This document shows positions 24,701-35,332 of a DNA stretch of 64,000 bases, in pieces (position 1 is the first letter of the stretch; each line of letters starts with the position of its first letter). Source of the stretch: Chalara sp. BL73 (taxonomy: Eukaryota; Ascomycota; Leotiomycetes; Helotiales); the NCBI GenBank assembly GCA_918026815.1, contig CAKJVC010000123.1, positions 372,001-436,000 of the forward strand, given 5' to 3'. Made by a program: the position numbers and the translations under genes. Under the pieces are notes generated by a model. That model saw only the letters and a program-made list of their open reading frames with translations. It was not told where the DNA came from and ran no database searches.

Positions 24701-26330
24701 ATGTAGCCCTTTGGCTGATCCTGCTTGTCCTCAATCGCTTCCAGAAGGAACTTAAGACTTGTAGAGTCTTTGGTGGTGGTTAGTTGTATTGGCCTGACTT
24801 TCTCCTTAAGCTCCACAGTTTCCCAATCTTTCCCGTGGTTCAACGAGTATCGGACCTCGTTGGTCGGCCCTTCATCCTTTATGGCTACTAAAATAGAACC
24901 CTGGTCACCGAATTCATACTTGTGAGGACCTTCAAGCCCCAGCCTCCATGTTGCACCCGCATCATCTGATACATACAGACTTCCTTCCCGATATGGTTGA
25001 AGGAATTCCCCAGTGTTTCCAATTCCCATGACTAGACCTGGTGCAGGACTAGAGAAGACACGTCCTGAGTTGCTGAGTTCGGTGACGGAATGAAGATGAA
25101 GTTCTTTATCCTTGACTTTTAGAACGTGGAAATTCCGTCCATCATCGAAACTGATTTCTGTCTTGAGCTTCTTGTCCGCTTTGCTATCGAGAACATCCTC
25201 GTAGTTTGAAACAGTGTTGACCAGTACTATTCCTTGAATGCCAGAAACCTTCTCGAAATCAACATATCCGTCTTGATTTCTATTTGTATGCTCGATGTTT
25301 CGAGTAAAGTATGTACCATTCGAGTTACTACTGAGGAAGACTCCCATGGGATTCATAGGCCTAGTGTTCATAACATCAATCTGGATGCTATAATTCGTGC
25401 TTTCCAGTACCGTGTATGCCGCTTCTCTTAACTTATGGTCATGCGGGAAAATAGCTCTGTGCCACTTCACTGTATCGTCCGAGACATACATGGCCATCTC
25501 ATCAGAGCCTTCGGCGCTCGCCGCAACCAGCAGATATTTCTTGACAACGGCCAGATTCACAATTCCTTGTACCGTCCGGCCAGGCTCAAGCTCAGGCTCG
25601 AATTCTTGAATATCCTTGCCTGATTTGGTGAAGAACTCATCAGAAATCACCACGCGGTAGTCCTTCCTCCAGGGAGAGAACCTGCCCCTGACCACGCACA
25701 GTATCCTGTCATTGTCCTTCGCCTTATCCCCAGTTGTAAAGATCTCTGAAGACTTAGCCCAATGGCAACCATCCGTATCTGCTCTCAAGAGCTTGGGCTC
25801 CTTTGCAAAGTCGTCCAGCGTATAAAATGTCTACCCATGAGTTAACATCCCGCACCGGAACAGGCAGGCAGACTTACAAGCTCTTCGCAAAAGATGCCCG
25901 TACAATCCATCGCATTGAAAATAATCCTCTCCGGGTCCCCAGCATGAAATGTCAGCGCTTCGCGGAAAATGCTCGCCTGCTTATCTGTAGTGAACTTATC
26001 CCACGTCTTTCCCCGATCCTTCGTCTTCCAGTGCGTCTTTTCATCTGTAATGATGTACGCTCTCTCATTATGAAATGGATGCATCTGCAGCTCGAGCAAA
26101 CTGCCCTGCTCTGGCCCCTTGACTGGTTCCCAGCTCACGCCCGCATCGGCGCTGCGATAGACCTGTCGCCCAGTCCGGTCTTCGAAGAGAATCGCATCAG
26201 AATCGTCAAAGTATTGCAGTCCCCAGGGTATGAACTTGAAATCGGCGATGTGTACGCCAGGCGCATCCTTTTTTGCTAGCGTGATGGGGAGGAGTGAGGA
26301 CAGTATGGGAAGTACTCTGTGTAGCCTCAT
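21777..26330 (-). CDS. VPS10: vacuolar protein sorting receptor Vps10 (sortilin family)
   Basis: Type I membrane receptor that binds carboxypeptidase Y and other vacuolar hydrolases in the late Golgi and cycles via endosomes. Exons 26330-25878, 25830-22424 and 22374-21777 give 4458 nt (1485 aa), a normal length. A signal peptide (MRLHRVLPILSSLLPITLA) is followed by two Vps10 beta-propeller domains with repeated Asp-box style motifs (SADAGVSWEP, SLNHGKDWETV, SHNHGKDWKQI, SLDEGDTWEDY). Each propeller is followed by a ten-cysteine module ending in CECTDLDFECDFNF and CTCTRRDFECDFNF. A transmembrane helix (VGIFFAIIIPFALAGGVGWW) and a second hydrophobic stretch (VMVVAGIVAVAVALPSLLG) precede an acidic cytosolic tail ending GDESDEEV. 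The second intron splits the Cys codon of DFECDF, which confirms the splice. The ATG at 26330 directly starts the signal peptide. Confidence 0.96.
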
Positions 26331-27238
26331 TGTCAAGATGGTGTTTGTTCAGTGCATTAACATTTGTTGGTGGTTCATCAAGAGACCTTGATGATACTAT
26401 TGGAGGGTCGTTGCAAATGAGATGCGATAGAATGGAATGGAATGAAAAAATAGGAGATGGTATTGTACAATGTTGGCGTCAAGTAAAAGCTGCGACGGTG
26501 GTCTTTCAGCAGTTGGGGCAGTATTCGCTGAAGCTTCGTCAGCCACTTCACCGCATAGGTGAAACGAAAACGATTTTACGAAAAAGGTAGGCGACCGCGC
26601 CACAGTTGGGTCTGAATGACGACGCGGTTTTGTTCACATCTATCTGGCTTCTACTTCAACATAATACAATAAAGACAACGCACTATGACTCTCTACTGGC
26701 CTCGCCCTCACCTATCTACCAATTCAGTTCACAATGTTTGCAGAAAGGGTTAATTCCAAGAATAGACTGGACGGGATGCATGCGGCTCAGCCGTGCTGAA
26801 TGCCAAGTGTCGTCTTTTCAGCCTTGTTCACGTCGCCCTTCGTCATGAAACAGCTACTGCAGTCCGTCATGTTGAGAAACATGGTGAATATTTTCCTGCA
26901 GCTTCATGAGCAGAACGTGCATTTCAACAGCTGTCTTTTCCTTTGGGGATCATCAAAGCATCTTGGATGGAATTGGTGGTGTTTGTTCGGTTCAGGGAAG
27001 TGTAAGCAAAAGCCCTGAGTTAGTCGACGGCCGGAATCAACACTTTAAAATGTTGATTGTGAAGAGGAATTTAGATAGCATAAGAAAGGAGATAGAGAAC
27101 ACCCTTATCTCGTCATGTTAAAAATTACAATTTACTCATCATAAAGTGGTATCAGGTCATGCACCAAATGCCATCACGCCCCGCTAAAGTACAAGCACAA
27201 ATGATTCCCGCCGTCTCTTTGTTCATCACACCCCGAGC
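26331..27238. other. intergenic region
   Basis: Promoter side of VPS10 and 3' side of the next gene. No further gene recognised. Confidence 0.4.
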
Positions 27239-29444
27239 TCATCCGCTCTTAAGTGGCGTCATCGAGTTCTTCCTTTCTCTCCCACTCTTAACCTTGTTCC
27301 AGAATCTCTTTACGACACCGTTCTCTTTTTCCTCTGGTCCCCACCCGTCTGATCCACCGAATGGGCCACGCATCTCCTTTTCGTTGAGCTCCTGAACAGC
27401 CAGTGGCTCTTGCAATGTGGCCTTGTGGCTTGTCTGCCATCCATATATTGCGGTCTCATCAGCTCGCAAGTCAGGCCGAGTGAGCGTCATTCTCAGGGTC
27501 ATTTCTCGGTTGCCTGCCATAGCTTGTGCATATGTTTCAGGTTGCTTCACCAACATTGGCTTGTTGATCCCGAGGTGGGAGAAGTCAGTTGAAGTCTTGC
27601 TACCCTTGGACCTGAAAGCCGCGGATGTTCGGTGATGCGACCGATATTCTTGGTCTGCTGGAGTCAATGGTGATTCAGGCTCAAACATAGATGTATCATC
27701 TTCAAATAGCGAGTCTATATCGACATCGTTCAGCAGGAACGATTGGCCAGTTTCTGTTGAGTGAGATTTTCCCTTTATATCCCTCGATGTCCTTGGGGGC
27801 CGGTTCTCCTTGTCCTCGGTTGTAACACCATCTATGCTTGGAAATCCGAACTCAATAGCCTCATCGAACTTCTGTGGCGAAGCCAGGTATACCCGAAGCT
27901 TCAGCCGTGCTTCAGGATCTTGGTAATGTGTTGCATTAGGATCAATGGAGGATATGGAGGCATGTGTGGTGTGTCTAGGAACCATCATGGACATTGCTTT
28001 GGACTTTTGCCGGGAGTGGCTTGGTTCGAATGTTGGAGAACGAGCACCTAGGGAGGATATTGAGTTTCGCCCAAAGGGCATCTTGGTGATAGACATTGTC
28101 CGCCGAAACGAAGGCCTCCTACTGCTTTCCGGTCCAGGTATGACCACCCCATCCAGATTGGCGTGGTAGTCATCAAGTACCAACTTCAGATCCAAATCTT
28201 GCTCTTCATCCATCCACCTGAACGTTTCATATATTGATTGATCCATTGACGATCTTACACACGGACTGTCCTCTTGTTCCGACCTAATAGTCGAAGCTTC
28301 GGGTATTGTTGATATAGGGCTGTCCAATGGTAAGACGTTCGTCAAGTTACGACTTGCGCGACGACTAGCTTTATAGATCGCCTCGTCAGCAGCGTCGAGA
28401 ATCACACTTTCGCGTAATCTGCCAGCGAGTATAACCTGTTCCTCCCTTGTAAACTGATTCTTCTTGATCTTCTCTGGCAATGTGAGGAACCGGGACACCT
28501 CACTGCTGGATACAGATCGGGCAGAATTTGATCTGGTGAATTTACGTAGCTTCCTTGACGATATGCCGTTGCGAGAATGCTCGAGGATTGGACTGATTTC
28601 TGATCCTCGACGTTCTGCAAGGGTGGGCTTGCGATTGCGTTGTATGGGAAGCTCGTTGAGGGCGTTTGCTCTTGAGCACTCAGCGAGCCTCAGTCGCTCC
28701 AGTGTCGAGAAGTACTGTTGAACAAAGTCAGCGAAAATCTTGGAGAAAAAGGGAAAAGCCGGGCTCATTGCATCGGATTTATTAAAGGAGTATCGTGGTG
28801 TGAATTTTGGTGTTCGGACCTGCATGACAAGTGCCCATAGCGGGTTGTGCCTGCAACTACGACTGGAGTAGCAACTAGATGAACCGTATCTGGAATGGAG
28901 TATGGGAAAGGCGTCCAGTAGCCGCAACCACAACACAACGGACAAGACTTCGACCGTAGGCTAGATATTTTTGCTAAGAAAATAGAGATTGCCGCAGAGA
29001 AGCCAACGAAACTTCGTTTTTTTGGGGTTGTTTTTTCTCCCGAGCTGCCACGCGCTATCCATGTGCTTTTCCTCCGCACGACTTATATTCCTATGATAAC
29101 GCTTCCAAAGACGGGAAAAAAAGCAATGAAACAGCCCGCATATCATGTTGACAACGTACCTTTCTTCGTACCGCGAGGGGGAGGGTGTCGAATTCCTGCT
29201 CTGTGGTGCCAAAGCCAGCGAAGGCGGACATGTTCTTCTTATATGAAGGGCGTCGTCCAGAAGGGAGGCTTTGGGACGAATTAGGTCTATCGAAAGACTG
29301 GGCGTAAAGCGTGCGCGGCGAAAGAACACCGGCATTGAATTCTTCTGAACTCGTGGTGTTAAGGGTGGTCGAGGAATAGAACGCTTCGTCCATCGAGGTG
29401 GAGGGAATCTGTAGTCGCGAGGGAACAGCTCTAGAGGGTGCCAT
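27239..29444 (-). CDS. uncharacterised Ser-rich protein
   Basis: Not recognised with certainty. Exons 29444-29160 and 28714-27239 give 1761 nt (586 aa), with a 445-nt intron (donor GTACGT, acceptor CAACAG). The joint reads LAVRRKYFSTLERLRLAE, a smooth helical segment. The protein is hydrophilic and Ser/Arg-rich with many possible phosphorylation sites, no signal peptide and no membrane helix. Charged segments include LTLPEKIKKNQFTREEQVIL (residues about 155-175) and a basic C-terminus (RFWNKVKSGRERKNSMTPLK). Codon-periodic conservation of long open frames argues that it is real. An in-frame ATG at 29489 would add 15 residues. It may be an intracellular scaffold or signalling protein; that is a guess from composition only. 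Confidence 0.72.
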
Positions 29445-29489
29445 TTTTGATGCATCTAAGCGTGGGATATCATTAGATGCTGACACCAT

Positions 29490-32114
29490 TGATATTGCAT
29501 ATTCATGCAGGAGAAACGGCGGAGGTTCAAAGTTCAGCTTCAGATGCTGCGTGCTGCCATGAGTAATGATGAATCAGAGCGCAGGAACGCGTGAACGGTG
29601 AAGTGCATTTACAGTAGTACTTTTTTTTGGGGGGGTGTTTTTGAGGTCTGTTCCCCAGGGTTTCGAGGAAATTCTGATTTGCTGGGGATCCCTGTTCAAC
29701 ATGACCCAAACGGTGGTATCGTGCCCTGAAAACCCCTGAGGATCAGGGTATGAAAGCCAAGCCCAGTGAAAAAACAACAAATAGGTACTGCTGTACGTAC
29801 TGTACGGGACGGTACTAAGTACGGACTACAGTAGTAGTAAAACTACAATATAGTACTGTACTACTTAGGGCAACCCGACCAGTCCCTATACTTCTTACTG
29901 TATAGTACTTATAGGAACACGACCCGGCCGGGTATGAAAAAGGCAACCACAGACAACATCCCTTATAGTATTATTGTATTGATATTCTGCTGCAGCGCCC
30001 AATGGTGTAGACTACGGGATGAACAACACGACTACACTGGAGGGAGAGGATTGGCAGGAAGGAATACAATACATGATGCGTGCGTGAAGCGAAGGATTGT
30101 GACGGGCGGCTTGACAGCCAATGCTGCTGCTGTTCTCTGCTGTCTGCAATACCACCAGCAGCACCACGTTTACAGGGGGATATCATATCCCTATACAGTC
30201 TACAGCATCTACAACGAATCAATATTGACAGCGAGTCGGAATAGAGCAATCCTGTATTGATTGCCCTCCTCTTTGCTAAAATCGTATCACCGACCGCCAA
30301 TGCTCACAGGTACAGGCTCCGCTTGGCTTTGACAGGTGATCCCAAATTAATTCGTTGGCCTTTTCACAAAGTAGAAATCCTGAGCTGCAGTCATCTCTCT
30401 CTGATCGCCACAAAAATGACCCAACTGGTCCCCCTTACTCTGGGAACTGCTGCAAGGGCCAGCTATCAGCAAATACACCCCTTGTATCCAAGAATCCACA
30501 TCACAGCTTGTTTGCTAGGGACCGGTCATCCGAAGAAGTCTCAAACCACAAGGCATAGCGAGGCCTAAATTTGATCCAAGCCTGGAACCCGATCAAATCA
30601 TCAGAGACAGCTTGCAAGGGCCGGCCCAGGTTGACGGCAACTTGGATATTGGAACCGTTCCTGGACGTCTCGATTCGTATATACTTCTAATATATGGTAC
30701 ACAAATAGCTATAGTCTTGCTTTTCATCCGTCTCGACAGCTTCCTAATGGGTAAAACCCCTGAGGACACTCCATCTATTCCACATCGCTGGTTTTTGTAG
30801 TACACACATCAGCTTACAGAACAGACTTCGGTGCAACGGCGGCAAGCCGCCTCCACAAATTACAACAGGGCCTCGTGGCGCTCGCGCAACGGAACACGCA
30901 CCTGAACGAGCTTGGTGGATACACTTGGCTCCACGCGACCTTGCATGGCGGACGTTCTCTGGCCGTTCTCCTTTGCAGCTCTTTGCCATTTATGAATTGC
31001 TTTCTTCCTTACTTGACAGTTCTACTCACAAATTAGGATTGCTATAGTGGGACTGATTGCATAAGGCAATTCGAAAGGCTGATGGCAGAGCTAATAAAGA
31101 AGGCATAAATATCATGGAAAAGGAGTCCAGCTGGCGCTTAGCCAAGGAAAGTCATCCACGGCGCTGGAAAGATGCACCGCAGCGGCGCCTAGAACAGTTT
31201 GCCTAAGTGGATGATGATTCTTGTCTGTCATGAAACATCATGTATATGTGTGGAAGCATACTCTCTTACCATTTTACAACTCGAAGCTACGGCCCCCAAC
31301 AACGAAGAGGTCATAACCAACAAAATACTACCCTCCAGCGGGGTACGTACCAAAATATGCGTTTCATAGGGCTTATCAGAGCCAAAATTCCAACATCATT
31401 CTCGTCTATTAAGTTGATCTTCATAGCTTGTCTCCCCTAGTTTTGGTCGAGCGGGTAGATCAATGGCACCACTTTTCGGCGAAGAGAGCGGAATATCATG
31501 CAGTGTGATAGTGATGTAGCCCTCAGCGTCTCACTTGACCCCAAAGTGTGGCAAGTGCCATACTCGCCCCATGGAACCGCGGATGCATTCACAAGCCATG
31601 TATACTGGATTTTGCAATTAGTACCGTGCCTGTTGTACCTTTTTGGGCACATATAGACCCTGGGCACATGTGGCGTTTTGTACGGCCTGTCTCGGGATGC
31701 GCAGACTGTTTGGTTGCCTTAGTTTGGTTGCTCTAAGCAGTAGTGTTGATAATTAAGCCTCTGTTTACACATGCCGAGCAGGGTTCAACCCTATTGGGTT
31801 ACACACAGACCTAATTTTTGACGTTCAATGGGATGTGATGGCTCTTCGACCTCGTCTAAGGGCCTCAGACCCCTATATATCACATCTATACCTCTGGTCT
31901 TCGACGCCGTTGATTTAGTACACTTTGTTCGTTCGGCCACCCCCTTCCTTGATGGTAATTCCATTGGTAATCGTGATTTTGCTTCTTGCAATTTTCGTAC
32001 TCCGATGGAAATCTTCGAGCGGGGAATTCCCGTTTTCCTCTCTGATGTCCTTTCTGCTGATGCACGTGTCGCGCTCTGTACGACTTGCACGGTCGTATTC
32101 CGAACCTCAAAACG
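29490..32114. other. spacer left of the transposon
   Basis: No gene recognised between the Ser-rich protein gene and the Tc1-like element. A minus-strand frame of 145 codons at 31791-32228 runs through the transposon's left end, so it cannot be a native gene as it stands. Confidence 0.4.
29780..29920. promoter_or_regulatory. GTAC-rich cluster upstream of the 27239-29444 gene
   Basis: At least nine GTAC tetranucleotides fall within about 140 bases (for example gctgtacgtactgtacggga), 300-450 bp upstream of the minus-strand start. A smaller cluster lies upstream of the GAF gene. Function unknown. Confidence 0.35.
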
Positions 32115-32116
32115 TA

Positions 32117-32143
32117 AAATTACTGTCAAAAAGTCGTTGTGCA
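32117..32143 (+). repeat. left terminal inverted repeat of the Tc1-like element
   Basis: 27 bp, an exact inverted match to 33489-33515, directly preceded by the TA target site. Confidence 0.95.
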
Positions 32144-32207
32144 TGCCCCACCCACTCAACGCGTACGCGATGAACACCAAACTTCCTACTTTTTTCATCA
32201 CCACAAC

Positions 32208-33361
32208 ATGCCCACTCCACGCAAACAATTTGCTCGCAAGTTAATTGTCGATCGTAAAGCTAACGGCCCTCTTTCTAAAGAAGCAAGAAGCTCTATTATA
32301 TCTGCTGTTTTGAATGGGGATCCTCTAAATGAAATCGCGACGCGGTTTGGCTGTCATCGAAACACGGTTCGCAATACGTACCTACGATGGAAAACCACTC
32401 ATAATTTGAATGACAGACATCGTATTGGCCGGCCAAAAGCTTTCAATAGAAGGCATGCTCGAGCTCTTTATTTGCTCGTACGAAAACACCCTACGCTTTC
32501 TCATAAAGCTCTTCAAGAATGGTGTGTAAATGTAGTAGGTATTAAGCCTAGCCGCAACACTATTAAGAAGGCCTTACGTACTACAGGCGTACGACACTGG
32601 AAGTCATTAAAGCGAATTTACTTAAGCAAACGCGCGATTCTTCAAAGAGTTCGATATTACAAAGAATGGAGAAGTCGCGAAGTAGAATTGACTAGAGTAA
32701 GTGACTTTAAGGTGTCCGATTTTCTTAGCGTTAACCATACAAAAAGGGACAGTTTTCAGACGAGTGCTCTATTGCCAACGACACATCGAATCCTACAGGC
32801 TGGTGTTGGAGACTTAGTAATGAGCGTACAGCGCGTCGAATGGTCAATATCGCAGATCACGGAAAGCCCGATATTACTATAATGGTATGGGGGTGTATTT
32901 GGCTAGGAGGAAGGTCACCACTTATTTTCATGGAACGCGATCAAGACTCTAAAGGCAAAGGATATTCGGCCAAAAGCTATATTCAGGCTCTTGAAGATGG
33001 TTTACTTCCTAATTACAAGCCTGGTCGATTTTTTCAGCAAGATAACGCGAAAATCCATACTGCGAAAGTCACAAAAGAGTGGATGGAGGAGCACGGAATT
33101 TGGGTGATTGACTGGCCTGTTCATTCTCCCGACATGAATCCAATTGAACATGTATGGCGTGCAATGAAAGCTATACTCAATAGAAATCATCCAGAGATTC
33201 ATTTATTGAAAAATAATAAAGAGGATGTGGAGTTATTGAAGGAATGGATCGAAGAGGCGTGGAACGCGGTACCACAGGCACTTATCGACAAGCTCGTCGA
33301 ATCGGTGGAATCACGTGTGAGGGCCTTACGCAAAGCAAAAGGTTGGTATACCAAATATTAA
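32208..33361 (+). CDS. Tc1-family DD34E transposase
   Basis: Cuts and pastes the element at TA sites, in the nucleus. Unspliced, the frame is broken. Removing a 56-nt intron (32697-32752, donor GTAAGT, TTAAC branch, acceptor ACAG) joins exons 32208-32696 and 32753-33361 into 1098 nt (365 aa), with the joint reading VELTRFSDECSIAND. The N-terminal half holds paired helix-turn-helix motifs (SIISAVLNGDPLNEIATRFG; SRNTIKKALRTTG) separated by a GRPK AT-hook-like motif. The catalytic triad is Asp in FSDEC, Asp in FFQQDNAKIH and Glu in DMNPIEHVW, with 34 residues between the last two. The C-terminus is basic (VRALRKAKGWYTKY). A splice-dependent transposase can only work in a host that removes the intron. 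Confidence 0.9.
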
Positions 33362-33488
33362 GAGGGGATCGAGAGCTTTCAATCAATATAATTTTCAAGC
33401 CTGTACGATAGTTATTGGAGTAGGTATTTAATACAATAGAGAGTGGTGGGAATACGATCAAATGAGATTTTGGTGGGGCTTACCCCGC

Positions 33489-33515
33489 TGCACAACGACT
33501 TTTTGACAGTAATTT
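33489..33515 (-). repeat. right terminal inverted repeat of the Tc1-like element
   Basis: 27 bp, exact inverted copy of 32117-32143, followed by the TA target site at 33516-33517. Confidence 0.95.
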
Positions 33516-33517
33516 TA

Positions 33518-35332
33518 CCTTTTACAGTTATAAAGTTAATATAGATTATGCTCCACTTCCGCGGGTTCAACGAGGGACATTTTTCTGAAATGGGGAACCT
33601 ATGTTACAGCATATCACAATCCGTCTTGTTTCTCGTCCCATATACCTGTCAATGACTCGACACCGGAACCAAGTCTCCCTCTAGGGCTACTTTAGCTAGT
33701 AAGGAAGGTACAGAGCTTTCCGGAACACAGTCCAGCTATCAATAACTACACAAAGCAATCCATTAGGACCATTGCAGACACAACAAGACAACTTAAAAAA
33801 TCTCTATACAAAGTTGTTCCCGTTTAGCTTATAGCAAGAAGCATGCAAACAAACATCCAAGGAATAGAAGAACAATGTATCGTTATCATCAGACTCTACA
33901 GTCCTGCCTCCTCGTACAGTAGATGCGTTTCAAAATTTCCTAGCCCGGCAGCCGGCATCCAGCACTCTCTATATTCCCCTGCTGATAAAGTGGAATGGGA
34001 TTCTTTCTCTTTGCCACGCACCGGCTCTGACTTACCCATACCTGTTCCTCTCAAAACCCACGGCGTAGCACGTCCATTCACTAGCCTCCGTGCAGACAAG
34101 CGAAACATCGAAACCCAGGAGCATTTCGACACATCCCCCATCCCAACACATTCGCGCACATTCTCAACCGCATACCGCACTCACCTCTCACCTCTCACCT
34201 CTCACCTCACCTCTCACCTCACCTCCTCCTCAGAATACAACACTCCCACCTCTCATCCTCCCAAAGAACAACCTGCACGTGCCATAACGACCAACCCACA
34301 TCCCTCACCCACCTCTCATTCCCGAGGGGTTTATGCCTGCAACAACTGGTCCCTGGTATCACTTCTACGCTCTGCACCTCGGACATGGCAATGATTTTTT
34401 TATCTTGTTGCTATTACGTATACGTGCCTTATCCTACAAAAGACCGGGGAGACCAAGGAACGTGAAGCCGCGGAGACGATTGTTACCGCTCGGCTCCGTG
34501 CTCATCGTGAGGAGAGTATCTTGTGCGAGCGTAGGGCGATGGGTGTACGTCGCGTGCCCGCTTTGGATATGGGAAGCGGTGAGTATGCTCACACATTAGT
34601 CGGTGATGTAATCCAGTATACGCATTCTACTTCCAGGTTGTCAGTGCCGGAACCAGAGTTTCAGATAAAGAAGCTTGATCCATCAGCAAAGTCGTCGCAT
34701 TGAATGTCAAGTAGCATGCTTCAGTGGTGTTTGGATTGTTTTGATCACATTGCACAGGATGGCCATATCGCAGCTTCATCTTCTATAAGCACTGTAACTC
34801 TAACACACATTAATGCGCCCAGTTCTCTCAAAACAGCTAGCAAATTTCAATCTTCCTCTAGCGCACCAGCAACCTCAAAAAGTAGTCTAGTTCTCCTCCA
34901 CAAGACCATTATATCAAGTAGACCTAGAAGAAGACGTACTGAAATCCACCTTGAAAGAACAGTATCATATGCTATAAATGCTGAATACTCCCATCTCCCG
35001 GCGATATTGAACGCTAGGTGGAGAGCTTGATTCAAGATATGGAAAAAGAAAAAATTGATCCGAAATAGACGACCATGTGTATGGGGTATCGCATAATTTG
35101 GAAATAGCGTGGAGAGAGTGTCGTTATTTCGTGGATTCGTTATGTACTATTACACCATTATACCGGTCGTGGGAGATGAAAGGGAAATGGGCTCGTTGCA
35201 AATCTAGTAAAAGGTTGAAAGTTATGCGTTGAGTTTCGTGAACATCTTCACTTGGGAATTTCTGCATGGATATTGTCGTGTCCAGGCCAATGAAGAGAGT
35301 GTGTGAGTGTGCTATGGAATGAGAACGGTGAA
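33518..35332. other. spacer right of the transposon
   Basis: No gene recognised. It contains a CTCACCT-type microsatellite at about 34179-34232; the long plus-strand frame there (33843-34394) is driven by that repeat. Confidence 0.45.
34179..34232 (+). repeat. (CTCACCT)n-type pyrimidine microsatellite
   Basis: Imperfect tandem units of ctcacctctcac repeated about six to seven times. Confidence 0.85.

Larger units (their letters stand above)
32117..33515 (+). mobile_element. complete Tc1/mariner-like DNA transposon
   Basis: A 1399-bp element flanked by TA target duplications (32115-32116 and 33516-33517). The ends are perfect 27-bp inverted repeats starting AAATTACTGTCAAAAAGTCG (32117-32143 and 33489-33515). 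It carries one spliced transposase gene with all catalytic residues. Perfect terminal repeats and an uninterrupted coding sequence suggest recent insertion and possible activity. Confidence 0.93.

Noticed and set aside
31774..31800. B-box-like GGTTCAACCC as a tRNA
   Set aside because: No T stem, anticodon arm or acceptor stem can be built around it.
31791..32228. 145-codon minus-strand frame
   Set aside because: Runs across the left end of the inserted transposon.
32208..33361. Transposase as a frameshifted pseudogene
   Set aside because: A canonical 56-nt intron fully explains the apparent frame break.
33843..34394. 183-codon plus-strand frame
   Set aside because: Driven by the CTCACCT microsatellite; low-complexity translation.
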